This document shows, piece after piece, positions 16,535 to 26,054 of a stretch of DNA of 64,000 bases. Numbering within the stretch: position 1 is the first letter of the stretch; every line of letters starts with the position of its first letter. The translations under genes were made by a program, and so were the position numbers. The stretch lies in assembly GCA_015058655.1 (NCBI GenBank), contig SVBX01000003.1, positions 1 through 64,000 on the forward strand, in the 5' to 3' direction. The notes beneath the pieces were generated by a model. It did no database searches and was not told the DNA's origin. It saw only the letters and a list, made by a program, of their open reading frames with translations. This DNA comes from Pseudoselenomonas ruminantium. Lineage in GTDB: Bacteria; Bacillota; Negativicutes; Selenomonadales; Selenomonadaceae.

Positions 16535-17275
16535 TCAATCCACAAAACGGGGCAGGAAGTAGCGTATCTGCTGCTTCCACCAACCCCAGTCATGATCCAC
16601 ATCATAGCCCCAGAAATCCACGGTACCCTGAATGCCCTTGGCCTCGAAGATGTCCCGCATGATGGCGGTGGTGCGGCGTCCCTCGTCCTCCCAGGCTCCC
16701 TGGCCTACGCAGAGAATCAGGGGCTTTTCGTTATATTGTTGTATGTAGGGATGGTCCGGCTCCATATTCGCCAGGAAATCAATGGGGGAATTGTCATAGA
16801 GGGTGGGATTCAGCCAGCCGTCAAAGAAGTATTTGGCATCGTAAACCCCGGAAAGGGAAAGCAGGCCGGAAAAAAGCTCCGGGCGGCGCAAAAAGACAAT
16901 GGCGGCGTGAAGTCCTCCCAGGCTGCAGCCTGCAGCCACAGGCAGCCGGCCGGAATGGTTGCGCTCCCTGATGAGGGGCAGGACTTCCTCGATGATATAC
17001 CTGTAGTAGGCCTCCTGATGTCCTGCCCGCCATTCCTTGTCACCCCAGACATTGGACCAGGTTTTCGTATCCACCGTATCCACGCAGAAAAGCTGAATGC
17101 GCCCCTGCTCAAGATAGTCCGAGAGGGTGTCTATCATGCCGAAGTTCTCGAAGTTGTCACACATGGCATCCTGGGTGGGGAATACCAGTACAGGCACTCC
17201 CCCCTGCCCATAGATTCGGATGCGCATATCGTGCTGGAGGTTGTTGCTGAAATGGCCAAATGCTTGTCTTTCCAT
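16535..17275 (-). CDS. Alpha/beta-hydrolase esterase (enterochelin-esterase-like)
   Basis: A 246-residue putative esterase. The nucleophile elbow GCSLGGLHA holds the catalytic Ser (near residue 124), and a C-terminal His (WGYDVDHDWGWW) is in the right place for the triad. There is no signal peptide. ATG 17275 is preceded by GGGAGG. It heads a two-gene unit with the ATP-grasp ligase. Homologous hydrolases open ester bonds of siderophores or deacylate sugars; the natural substrate is not evident. Confidence 0.85.
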   Translation of the reverse strand: MERQAFGHFSNNLQHDMRIRIYGQGGVPVLVFPTQDAMCDNFENFGMIDTLSDYLEQGRIQLFCVDTVDTKTWSNVWGDKEWRAGHQEAYYRYIIEEVLPLIRERNHSGRLPVAAGCSLGGLHAAIVFLRRPELFSGLLSLSGVYDAKYFFDGWLNPTLYDNSPIDFLANMEPDHPYIQQYNEKPLILCVGQGAWEDEGRRTTAIMRDIFEAKGIQGTVDFWGYDVDHDWGWWKQQIRYFLPRFVD

Positions 17276-17393
17276 GGTAAAGCCTCCCTTGTGTTTGTCT
17301 AAAGTATAATTCCAAAGCATAGTTAGTTACTAGGTTTTTTATACACTAACATATTATCTGTAAAGATGTCAACTGAAATTCCTTCCCCAAAAG

Positions 17394-17421
17394 AAAAAAG
17401 TCCACCCTGTCAGGGTGAACT
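17394..17421 (-). terminator. Terminator of the nitrogenase-like operon
   Basis: On the minus strand AGTTCACCC-TGACA-GGGTGGACT is followed by TTTTTTC, eight bases after the nifK-like stop codon. It separates this operon from the esterase gene. Confidence 0.9.
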
Positions 17422-17428
17422 CTCATTA

Positions 17429-18796
17429 TTAAGCCGATTTGCTGATGGCTGTGGTGAAGATTGTTTCCAGCAGGGTCAGGGCTCCACGGTAGCCGATGTA
17501 GGTCTTGTTCAGCACCACATCATAGGACACGGGATAGCTAACCTCTACAATATGTCCCTTCAGCTCCTTGACTATGTCACGCTCCCAGCTGGTGCCGAAG
17601 ATGACGGGAGGTTTGTGGCCGTAGTCCTGCTGCTTCAGGAGCTCGCCTACAATGTAGCCGTCTTCCACGAACTCCACTTCGGCGCTGACATCCTCTGCCA
17701 GCTGCCTGTACTGCTCCCGAATGGCTTCCTGGTACTTCTCCGGGGTGTGGTCGGTGATGATCTGCTTGGCGGGAATAAGGCCCAGCTGATTCACCAGGAA
17801 CTTGTTGAGGGCCAGATTGTAGGCTGCGTCGCTGACCACCGCATAGGCGGCGGGCAGCCCCCACCAGTATTCGGCGTAGAAGTCCGTGAAGTATTCCAGA
17901 TAGTAGTAATACTCCCTTTCCTCCTGCCTGATGAAGGCTTCCGTCTTCTGCACTTCGTTTTCCTTGGCAAAGGCGGCAATGGCCCGGAGGAATTCCCCTG
18001 CCTGCTTGGCACCGATGGGCAGCACCGGCAGGTGCAGATAGGGCTGGCCGTATTTCTTCTCCAGCAGCCTGGCTGTCTTCAGCCCCAGCCAGGGGCCTAC
18101 CACCAGATTGAACTCGGCATTTGGTATGGTGAGCCATTCGGCTGCCCCCTTGGAGCCATAGCCAAAGAGGATATTCACCTGCCAGCCCGCCCCCTCCAGG
18201 ATGCGCTTCAGCTCCGTCAGATCTCCCCGCCAGAAGGTGTTCTGGAAGGGCAGCTCCGACCAGACATTGATGAGGCCCTTCTGCTTCTTGCTCTTGTCGG
18301 CATACTTGTCCACATACTGCTCTATGATGGCCTCGGTGACTATCTCGTGTCCTGTGAAGTTGTTGCCCTTGAAGCCCCCGGTTTCTGCCGAAACAATGGG
18401 CACTCCCTTTTCTTGATAACGGGCCACTACAGCGCCTATATCGTCACCTACGATTTCGGGTATGCAGCCGTTGAGCACCACGAAGAGGTCGGCGTCCATG
18501 ATTTTGAGAGAAGCCTCTATCAGCTGCTCCAGATGCTTTGCCCCACCGAAGACCACATCCTTTTCCTGGAGATTGGAGCTGGGGGGCACTGCGCCGCCGG
18601 AGTAGCCCCCTCCCTGATAGCCGTTGTAAAAGGAAAGGCTCATGTACTGCTTGTCCACGCAGCCGGGGCCGCAATGGGTGATGGGAATAGCTCCCGGAAT
18701 GGCACTGACGGAGTGCATGGCCCCCAGGGCGCAGCCGTAGCGCACCTGGCTGATGGAATTTGTCTGTCCGTTCTTGTCCTGCTTGATCTTAGGCAT
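17429..18796 (-). CDS. NifK-like subunit of a nitrogenase-like reductase (MarK candidate)
   Basis: A 455-residue nitrogenase-component-1 family protein. HCGPGC matches the NifK Cys70 region and NGCIPEIVGDD the Cys153 region. In my hand alignment the Cys95 position has no cysteine (AVPPSSNLQEKD). An additional Cys lies in YGCALGA. ATG 18796 has AAAGGAGG upstream and overlaps the nifD-like stop by 8 bp, so subunits are translated together. With no nifE/nifN and a sulfur-gene operon, methylthio-alkane reductase or a related C-S or other reductase is more likely than nitrogen fixation. Confidence 0.82.
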   Translation of the reverse strand: MPKIKQDKNGQTNSISQVRYGCALGAMHSVSAIPGAIPITHCGPGCVDKQYMSLSFYNGYQGGGYSGGAVPPSSNLQEKDVVFGGAKHLEQLIEASLKIMDADLFVVLNGCIPEIVGDDIGAVVARYQEKGVPIVSAETGGFKGNNFTGHEIVTEAIIEQYVDKYADKSKKQKGLINVWSELPFQNTFWRGDLTELKRILEGAGWQVNILFGYGSKGAAEWLTIPNAEFNLVVGPWLGLKTARLLEKKYGQPYLHLPVLPIGAKQAGEFLRAIAAFAKENEVQKTEAFIRQEEREYYYYLEYFTDFYAEYWWGLPAAYAVVSDAAYNLALNKFLVNQLGLIPAKQIITDHTPEKYQEAIREQYRQLAEDVSAEVEFVEDGYIVGELLKQQDYGHKPPVIFGTSWERDIVKELKGHIVEVSYPVSYDVVLNKTYIGYRGALTLLETIFTTAISKSA

Positions 18797-20375
18797 GGGC
18801 TGCCTCCTTTCTCTCCTGCTCTGCCCGGTACTCCTCCTCATCGAACTTCACCAGTTCCGGATGGCGGGCCAGCACATAGGCATCTTTCTGCTCCAGCCAC
18901 CACTTCTTGTAGGGCAGCTTCACATGCTGCTTGATATCATCGTGGAATTTCTTGTGGGCCAGGATTTCCAGAATGGTCTCTCCCAGATTCACGATGCCGT
19001 CATAGCCCACGGCAATGTGCTCATCTCCCAGAGGAGCAGAGGGAATGCCCAGGCGGGAGGCCAGGGGGGCCAGGCCGTTGTGGCGGATCAGCAAGAAGTC
19101 CGGCTTGTTCTCCTGCAGGAAAGCGTAAAGCTGGTACTGCTGGCGGTTGGACACATGGAAATGCTTCACCTGGCCATAGTGCTCGTTGAGGTGGCCCAGG
19201 GAGTCCTCCCGCTGGTCGCCGCTGTCGTACACCGGGTCATGGTGGAAGGTCAGAGAACCATCCACCTCTACATCCAGCTCCCGAAGCACCTGAATCAGGC
19301 CGTGGGCATAGGCGGAGCCGGTGGCCACAAAGCCCTTGACCCCCTTCAGCTTCTGCTTCAGTTCCTCCACCTTGGGCTTCACCCGGGCGTGTTCCTCCTG
19401 GATGAATTTCTCCACCAGATGCTCACGATGGGTGACCTTTGCCAGCTCCCGCAGCCAGGCATCGGTGCCTGCAAAGCCGTAGGGCATGGGCGCCTTTACC
19501 TCCGGCACCCCGAAGTGCTGCTCCAGAGCTGCCGCCATGTAGGAGGACAAAGTATAGCAGAAGCCCACGGTGGCAGCTGCCTCAGACATCTGGGCCAGTT
19601 CCTCCACCGAAGCCAGATCCACCACATAGTTCACCCTGAGATCCAGCTTGGCCAGCATGGGGCTGAACACATCAGAGCCCCAGAGATTGATGACATTCAC
19701 CAAGTCTTCCTGCTTCTTCCTGGGATTCTTCCGCACGATCTGCCTGAGAATGCCATGCTGGGTGGCGTCAAAGCCTGTGCTCCAGTGCTTGGAGCGGAAA
19801 CCCTCGCAGGCCAGGGGCACTACGGGGATGCCAAGCTCCGCCTCCTTTTCGTCGGTTATGCTCTCTATGTCCTCGCCGATGATGCCCGTGGCGCAGGAAG
19901 AAGCCACGAAGATGGCCTGGGGCCGGTAGCGCTCGTAGGCATCGTCAATGGACTGGCGCAGCTTGTCGGCTGCTCCGAAGACCATGTCGCTTTCCAAGAG
20001 GTTGGTATTGATGATGCGGATGTTTTCCACCGGGAAGCCGCGCATGGCCAGGCCGTTGCGGTAGATGTTATTGTAGGGCACCTGCCCACCGCCGCAGCCG
20101 ATGGGGGCATGCTGGATGAGCACTGCATCACGGACATTGCCCGCCTGGCACTCCACCATCTGCTCGCTGCAGACAGACCCCTGGGTAAAAGGCCCCTGAA
20201 GCTCGCACAGGCGGCAGTTCCCCCCGCAGCCTGTGCCCCGCTCCCGCTGACCTCTCAGCTCATAGCTGGACTGCTTGTGCAAGTCCTCCGTGGTGCCGTC
20301 CCAGGCGATGATAGTGCCCAGGCGCTGCTCCCGCTGCTCTACGGAGGCAATGTCCAGGTTGATTTTTTTTGGCAT
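18789..20375 (-). CDS. NifD-like subunit of a nitrogenase-like reductase (MarD candidate)
   Basis: A 528-residue protein with the component-1 alpha-subunit layout. Cys residues match the three NifD P-cluster ligands: GSVCSEQ (Cys62), HAPIGCGGG (Cys88) and SSCATGIIGEDIES (Cys154). FCYTLSSYM matches Cys275, the cofactor iron ligand. The His195 segment (GHHIAND in NifD) reads GFDATQH here. Near the His442 position the segment is GDEHIAVGYDG, so a His is nearby but not aligned. It starts at 20375 behind GGGGAG, 15 bp after nifH-like. This residue pattern supports a NifB-dependent cofactor but not N2 chemistry. Confidence 0.85.
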   Translation of the reverse strand: MPKKINLDIASVEQREQRLGTIIAWDGTTEDLHKQSSYELRGQRERGTGCGGNCRLCELQGPFTQGSVCSEQMVECQAGNVRDAVLIQHAPIGCGGGQVPYNNIYRNGLAMRGFPVENIRIINTNLLESDMVFGAADKLRQSIDDAYERYRPQAIFVASSCATGIIGEDIESITDEKEAELGIPVVPLACEGFRSKHWSTGFDATQHGILRQIVRKNPRKKQEDLVNVINLWGSDVFSPMLAKLDLRVNYVVDLASVEELAQMSEAAATVGFCYTLSSYMAAALEQHFGVPEVKAPMPYGFAGTDAWLRELAKVTHREHLVEKFIQEEHARVKPKVEELKQKLKGVKGFVATGSAYAHGLIQVLRELDVEVDGSLTFHHDPVYDSGDQREDSLGHLNEHYGQVKHFHVSNRQQYQLYAFLQENKPDFLLIRHNGLAPLASRLGIPSAPLGDEHIAVGYDGIVNLGETILEILAHKKFHDDIKQHVKLPYKKWWLEQKDAYVLARHPELVKFDEEEYRAEQERKEAAHA

Positions 20376-20392
20376 AAGCTCTCCCCTCCCTG

Positions 20393-21259
<867 letters not shown>

Positions 21260-21270
21260 TTATCCAATCA

Positions 21271-22134
21271 TCAGCCATGCGAAAAAGTATCCTTTACCCG
21301 GGGCAGTCCCCCATAAACCTCCTTGCTGAAATTATTCTTGCCCGGAATGCCCACGGCATCCGCCCGGCAGTGCTGGCAGTGGCGGAAGACATCAATATGC
21401 TTCCCCGCCTCTGCCCGGGCCACAGACAGATCCACGCAAGATGGGGCCTCGCAATCCTTCAGGTCATGCTGGGGTATCAGGGGAATGATATTGTAAATCG
21501 TCGCCCCTGCTTCCTTGACAGCCCTGGCTATGGCCCCTATATGGAAACGGTTGATCTCATTGACCAGTACCGTGTTGACTTTGACCGTCACCCCGGCGGC
21601 AGCCACCTTGCGGATGCCGGCGAGCTGATTTTCGATGATGATGCGCCCGGCCTCCTCGCCTTCATAGCGCTTGCCATGATAGACCAGACCATTTATCATC
21701 TTCGCTTCGATGGCAGGATCCACAGCATTCACCGTCACCGTCAGGGTATCAATGCCCGCCTCGATGACCTCCTGTGCCCGCTCATTCAGCAGCAGGCCGT
21801 TGGTGCTCATGCACTTCAGCAGCTGGGGGAATTTCTCTCCCAGCAGGCGGAAGGTCCTCAGGGCGTTATCCGTGGCCAGGGTGTCCCCCGGCCCGGCAAT
21901 GCCGATGACACTGAGCTCCGGGCAGAATTTCAAAGCCCGCTCCACATAGGTCACGGCTTCCTCCGGCTGTATCACCCTGGCAGTTACCCCCGGACGATTC
22001 TCCTCCTCATTTATCTTCCTGTCGCAGAAGCGGCACTCCAGATTGCACCCCGGCGCCACCGGCAGATGGATCCGCCCCCGGTTCTGCTTCGCCCCAAAGC
22101 AGGGATGCAGCTCCCGCACTCTCTCCTTGTCCAT
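21271..22134 (-). CDS. NifB-type radical SAM cofactor synthase (MarB candidate)
   Basis: A 287-residue protein with the radical SAM motif CNLECRFC (CxxxCxxC, near residue 31), the NifB opener HPCFGAKQNRGRIHLPVAPGC and the segment IAGPGDTLA. A C-terminal CQHCRADAVG offers further cluster cysteines. NifB joins two 4Fe-4S clusters and inserts a carbide to make the 8Fe precursor (NifB-co). This copy lacks the NifX-like tail found on many NifB proteins. A separate NifX-like gene lies 13 bp upstream. Its presence indicates the DK enzyme uses an 8Fe-type cofactor. Confidence 0.9.
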   Translation of the reverse strand: MDKERVRELHPCFGAKQNRGRIHLPVAPGCNLECRFCDRKINEEENRPGVTARVIQPEEAVTYVERALKFCPELSVIGIAGPGDTLATDNALRTFRLLGEKFPQLLKCMSTNGLLLNERAQEVIEAGIDTLTVTVNAVDPAIEAKMINGLVYHGKRYEGEEAGRIIIENQLAGIRKVAAAGVTVKVNTVLVNEINRFHIGAIARAVKEAGATIYNIIPLIPQHDLKDCEAPSCVDLSVARAEAGKHIDVFRHCQHCRADAVGIPGKNNFSKEVYGGLPRVKDTFSHG

Positions 22135-22147
22135 AGGGGTACCCCCT

Positions 22148-22510
22148 TCAATACTTCACACTCGCTCTTTCCTTGTTCACCTGATACTTGTGTATCTGGC
22201 GGACAGCTTCCTCTATGGTTATCTCCTGCACCTCCAGCGGCAGGACTCCTTCCCTTTCCAAAGCTTTCTGGGCTCCCGGCCCAATGGCCTCGGCAGCCAC
22301 ATAAAGGCAGTCAGATAAATTCTGCACCGCCTCCCGCATGGCTTTCTCATGGTGAAAGCCGTGACGGCAGGGTGGGTGCCCCGCTCGCTTCTCCACCTCA
22401 AGATAAGAGCCGTCCTCCTGCACCTCCAGAATGACGAACCCCTCCGCAGCGCCGAAGTGCCTGTCTATCTTTGCCCCATCGCTGGAAGCAAAAGCTACGC
22501 GATACGACAT
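22148..22510 (-). CDS. NifX/NafY-like cofactor-binding protein
   Basis: A 120-residue protein of the dinitrogenase iron-molybdenum cofactor family. It begins MSYRVAFASSDGAKIDRHFGAAEGF, the usual first strand and loop, and ends in the family's helix. Family members carry NifB-co or FeMo-co between enzymes. HPPCRHGFHHE (near residue 47) holds Cys and His residues that could bind the cluster. ATG 22510 follows AAAGGGTGA. A 158-bp fold-back element separates it from the mccA-like gene upstream. Confidence 0.82.
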   Translation of the reverse strand: MSYRVAFASSDGAKIDRHFGAAEGFVILEVQEDGSYLEVEKRAGHPPCRHGFHHEKAMREAVQNLSDCLYVAAEAIGPGAQKALEREGVLPLEVQEITIEEAVRQIHKYQVNKERASVKY

Positions 22511-22528
22511 CCAATCACCCTTTCCATC

Positions 22529-22686
22529 AGGAACTGGCAATAAATAAATTTTAAGATAGGACGCAGGATAAATCTCCATAGGCTAGGCGGAGGAAGGAGG
22601 CATAGCGGTGCTATGTCGACTGACGACAACAACGCATATGGAGATTTAGACAAGTCAAATCTAAAATTTATTTATGAACAGTTCCT
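22529..22686. mobile_element. Fold-back element, family A, copy 1 (158 bp)
   Basis: Ends are AGGAACTGGCAATAAATAAATT and its near-inverse, so the whole unit folds back on itself. The core GGAAGGAGGCATAGCGGTGC...GACGACAA is shared with copies at 28172 and 30448. The arms differ from those copies but remain complementary (AAATCTCCATA/TATGGAGATTT). It sits inside the sulfur/nif-like operon, abutting the mccA-like stop codon. No open reading frame is inside, so it is non-autonomous. Confidence 0.85.
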
Positions 22687-23597
22687 TAACCCAGCAGCTT
22701 CTTGCTGAAATACCGTTCCGCCCTGTCTATGACAGGCACCACGATATTTCCCCGCCCAACCTCTGCGGCCAGCTTCAAAGCAGCGGCCAGGGCCGCGCCG
22801 CTGGAAGAACCGGCGAAGATTCCCTCTTTAAGAGCCAGACGGCGCACCGCCTGGAAAGCCTCCTCATCCGTGATCTTATAAACCTTGTCAATAAGGGAGG
22901 TATCCATGGTCTTTGCGATGAAATCATTGCCAATCCCCTCTATCTCATAGTCCCCATGCTCCCCGCCCCCGATAATGGAACCATAAGGGTCAGCCAACAC
23001 CCCCTGGATGGCGGGATTCCTTTCCTTCAAATACTTCACAATGCCGGAAAAGGTGCCGCCGCTGCCGGCTCCCGACACCAGATAATCCACCTGCCCGTCC
23101 AAGTCCTCATAAATCTCCGGCCCCGTAGTCTCATAATGGGCCCGGGGATTGGCAGGATTCTCAAACTGCTTCAAAGTAATGGCTCCGGGAATCTCCTGCC
23201 GCAGCTCCTCAGCCTTCGCCGCCGCCCCCAGCATCCCCCCTGCCCGCGGCGTATGCACCAGCTCTGCCCCCAGGGCCTGCATCAGGGTCTGCTTCTCGGC
23301 GGAGAACTTCTCCGGCACCACGAAAATCACCCGATAGCCCCTGTTCAGCGCCGCAAAAGCCACCCCCAGGCCGGTATTGCCCGCCGTAGCCTCAATGATG
23401 GTGCCCCCCGGCTGCAGGGAGCCATCCTGCTCCGCCGCCTCAATCATGGCCCTGCCCACCCGGTCCTTGGCGCTGCCCCCCGGGTTCCACAGCTCCAGCT
23501 TGGCAAAAAGCCGTACGCCCTCCGGCAATTTGAAATGTGTCAGCTCAACGAGCGGCGTATGCCCGATGAGCTCCTGCATGGATTTGAAATATCTCAT
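22686..23597 (-). CDS. MccA-like cystathionine beta-synthase / cysteine synthase
   Basis: A 303-residue fold-type II PLP enzyme. Lys lies in NPGGSAKDRVGRAM (near residue 44). EATAGNTGLGVA, GAGSGGTFSG and AGSSSGAALA complete the PLP site. It is distinct from the CysK at 8832. With the adjacent mccB-like gene it resembles the Bacillus mccA-mccB pair, which converts homocysteine to cysteine through cystathionine. ATG 23597 follows AGGAGAG. Its stop codon TAA shares a base with the end of a fold-back element, so the 3' end may have been altered by that insertion. Confidence 0.85.
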   Translation of the reverse strand: MRYFKSMQELIGHTPLVELTHFKLPEGVRLFAKLELWNPGGSAKDRVGRAMIEAAEQDGSLQPGGTIIEATAGNTGLGVAFAALNRGYRVIFVVPEKFSAEKQTLMQALGAELVHTPRAGGMLGAAAKAEELRQEIPGAITLKQFENPANPRAHYETTGPEIYEDLDGQVDYLVSGAGSGGTFSGIVKYLKERNPAIQGVLADPYGSIIGGGEHGDYEIEGIGNDFIAKTMDTSLIDKVYKITDEEAFQAVRRLALKEGIFAGSSSGAALAAALKLAAEVGRGNIVVPVIDRAERYFSKKLLG

Positions 23598-23735
23598 GGT
23601 GGCTTTTCTCTCCTGTTCTGTAAGTCTCGTAAGTGAGGGGCACAGGCACAGCATAAGCGAAACGGGTGAATTCTTGCCGCAGAGAAGAATTCAAGTGCAG
23701 CGTTGCTGTGCCTGTGTCCCGGACGCCTTAGCATG

Positions 23736-24893
23736 CTACCGTCTGCTTGCCTCTATGGCCTGATTGAGATCCTGCAGCAGATTCCCCTTATCCTCAATGC
23801 CCACAGAGAAGCGAATCAGATTATCCGTGATGCCCACCTTCTCCCGCGTTTCCCTGGGGATAGCCGCATGGGTCATGGTGGCAGGATGGCAAACCAGGCT
23901 CTCCACGCCCCCCAGGCTCTCTGCCAGAGCAATAAGCCCCAGCGCCTTGAAGAACTTCCCTACCTCATGTCCTTCCGTGAGCTCGAAGGAAATCATGGCC
24001 CCGCCATTCTTGGCCTGCTGCTGATGAACCTCAAAGCCATTGTGGCTGGTAAGCCCCGGATAATAGACCTTCTTCACCTCAGGGCTGCCCTCCAGCCACT
24101 CGGCCAGATACTTGGCATTCTCCGTGTGGCGGTCCAGCCGCACCCCCAATGTCCTGATGCCGCGAATCAGCAGGAACGCATCCTGCGGCCCCAGCACGCC
24201 GCCGGTGCTGTTCTGGATGAAGGCCAGCTGCTCAGCCAGTTCCTTGGTCTTGGGCACCACCAGGCCTGCCACCAGATCGCTGTGCCCGCCCAGATACTTG
24301 GTAGCGCTGTGTACCACGATATCCGCCCCCAGGGCCAAGGGCTTCTGCAAATACGGGGTCATAAAGGTATTATCCACAATGACCAAGGCCCCATACCTGT
24401 GGGCCAGCTCTGCCACCGCCCTGATATCCGTGATGGACAGCAGGGGATTGGCAGGGCTTTCGATGATGATGGCCTTCACCTCAGGGGTGAACTTCTCCTC
24501 CAAGGTCACCAGATTGCCCGTATCCTCCAGGGCATAGCTCAGGCCAAAGTGGGAAAACACCTTGTCCAGCACCCGGAAAGTGCCGCCGTACACATTGCTG
24601 GACAGGAGAATCTTATCCCCGCTCCTGAACAGGCTCAGCACCGCCGTGATGGCCGCCATGCCCGAAGCAAAGGCAAAACCTGCCGCCCCGCCCTCCAGCT
24701 GGGCGATAAGGCTCTCCAGCGCCGCCCTGGTGGGATTGCCGGTGCGGCTGTACTCCCAGCCCTCCCGCAGCTCCCCCAGCCCGTCCTGCTGGAAGGTGGA
24801 AGTCTGGTAAATGGGCACTGTGACGGCCCCCGTGTGCTTGTCGCCATCAATGCCACCGTGAATCAGCAAAGTATCAAAAGATGCCTGGCTCAT
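23736..24893 (-). CDS. MccB-like cystathionine gamma-lyase/synthase
   Basis: A 385-residue Cys/Met-metabolism PLP enzyme with VVHSATKYLGGHSDLVAG around the PLP Lys (near residue 198) and EYSRTGNPTRAALE at the phosphate site. Gene pairing with an MccA-like enzyme suggests cystathionine gamma-lyase, giving cysteine from cystathionine. Synthase activity cannot be excluded. ATG 24893 follows AAAGGGA. It lies 16 bp after the methyltransferase gene. A 138-bp gap precedes mccA. Confidence 0.85.
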   Translation of the reverse strand: MSQASFDTLLIHGGIDGDKHTGAVTVPIYQTSTFQQDGLGELREGWEYSRTGNPTRAALESLIAQLEGGAAGFAFASGMAAITAVLSLFRSGDKILLSSNVYGGTFRVLDKVFSHFGLSYALEDTGNLVTLEEKFTPEVKAIIIESPANPLLSITDIRAVAELAHRYGALVIVDNTFMTPYLQKPLALGADIVVHSATKYLGGHSDLVAGLVVPKTKELAEQLAFIQNSTGGVLGPQDAFLLIRGIRTLGVRLDRHTENAKYLAEWLEGSPEVKKVYYPGLTSHNGFEVHQQQAKNGGAMISFELTEGHEVGKFFKALGLIALAESLGGVESLVCHPATMTHAAIPRETREKVGITDNLIRFSVGIEDKGNLLQDLNQAIEASRR

Positions 24894-24909
24894 AAAATCA
24901 ATCCCTTTC

Positions 24910-25815
24910 TCAATGTCCCTGTTTCTCTGCCAGCAGGAAGTGGATGTGCTCCGCTGCCTGCTGATGGTCTGTGCGGCCTGCAAAGAAATGCCGCTGTATG
25001 TCATCAGGAGTTTCATGGGTGCGGATCACAAACCCCTCCGCCGAAAGAATCTCCCGCATTTCCTCAAGGGAATACCCATGCCCCATGGGCTCCCCTAATT
25101 GCTCCGTAAGCTCTGCCAGCCGCCCCACCCCGGAAGAAGCATCCTCAAAGGTGCTGTCATCCGGGAAGTCCAGCACAAACTGGCTGCCTGCCGCAGACAA
25201 GGCGCTGACACTGCCCACGAAATCTCTGAAAGCCTTCCCTGTCAGGTAGTAGGAAACACCCAGCAGGGAGAAGAAAGTGGGCACATGGGGGCTGTAGCCG
25301 CTGTGCAGGAGCGTCCTGCCCAAATCCTCCTTTTCAAAATCTATAGCCCCATAGTGAACATTTTGGGGAATCTTCCAGCGCAGCTCGTGTATGCGCCGCA
25401 GCTTGTAGGCCTGAGTGTCCGGATGATCCAGCTCGAAGACCTGCACCGCCTCATCGGAATTGCGGAAGGCAAAGGTATCCATCCCCGCCCCGCAGATGAC
25501 ATACTGGCAGGCCCGCTGCCTGCCGGCGAACCTTTCCAGCGCCCGCTCGGCAAAGGCCACCCGGGAAAGAGCAATAGGGGAAAAGTACCTGTCCATCTCG
25601 TTGAAAGCCTGCAGGCTCTCGAAACCATACATGGGTTTATGATGGGCGGCTTCAGCCTGCCCCTTCAAAAGGTCCCCTATTTTGTCATACTCATCCTTGC
25701 CAATGATGTCATAGGCCAGGTAATCATCGAAAATCTTGTTCTTTCCCAGCATGGAATGGTAGGCTCTGGCAAAGGAGCAGAGCTTGGCGGTCATGCTTTC
25801 CTGGGCGGCAATCAT
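24910..25815 (-). CDS. LCMT-type SAM-dependent methyltransferase
   Basis: A 301-residue class I methyltransferase of the leucine-carboxyl-methyltransferase-like family. YVICGAGMDTFAFR is the SAM-binding glycine loop (near residue 100), and VFELDHPDTQAYK supplies the acidic ribose ligand. ATG 25815 follows AGGAGGG. It is the first gene of the mccB-mccA-nif-like operon. The Bacillus yrrT-mtnN-mccAB operon, regulated by CymR, also starts with a methyltransferase gene, although of another subfamily. Its substrate may be a sulfur compound or small carboxylate; that is not shown. Confidence 0.82.
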   Translation of the reverse strand: MIAAQESMTAKLCSFARAYHSMLGKNKIFDDYLAYDIIGKDEYDKIGDLLKGQAEAAHHKPMYGFESLQAFNEMDRYFSPIALSRVAFAERALERFAGRQRACQYVICGAGMDTFAFRNSDEAVQVFELDHPDTQAYKLRRIHELRWKIPQNVHYGAIDFEKEDLGRTLLHSGYSPHVPTFFSLLGVSYYLTGKAFRDFVGSVSALSAAGSQFVLDFPDDSTFEDASSGVGRLAELTEQLGEPMGHGYSLEEMREILSAEGFVIRTHETPDDIQRHFFAGRTDHQQAAEHIHFLLAEKQGH

Positions 25816-25913
25816 GAAAATCCCTCCTAAGAGATGACTTGTACCTGATGATGAATTCTCCCCTGAAACTGCAACAACAACACATGGCAGACACATCCTT
25901 CCTGCATATCAAA

Positions 25914-25958
25914 CAAAAAGAGGCCTTGCACAGGAAATAATCCTGCGCAAGACCTCTG
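25914..25958 (-). terminator. Leader terminator (attenuator) of the nif-like operon
   Basis: On the minus strand AGAGGTCTTGCGCAGGA...TCCTGTGCAAGGCCTCT is followed by TTTTTG. The sequence just before it (ACTGACTGGAAGAACC) is almost identical to that before the terminator at 5284. Confidence 0.8.
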
Positions 25959-25998
25959 GTTCTTCCAGTCAGTCCCTCCGTCTTTGGACGATGGGTTA

Positions 25999-26032
25999 AT
26001 GTTACACCATTACACCTATCATGTCAATAGGT
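25999..26032 (-). promoter_or_regulatory. Sulfur-type promoter 3 with perfect inverted repeat
   Basis: TTGACA (26022-26027), 17-bp spacer, TAACAT (25999-26004). ACCTAT-N7-ATAGGT (26014-26032) is a perfect inverted repeat across the -35 box and is the best of the four copies in the window. The spacer holds TGTAATGGTGTAA, as at 5375. Confidence 0.85.
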
Positions 26033-26054
26033 TTTATTTTGCTTTCTTCATTCC

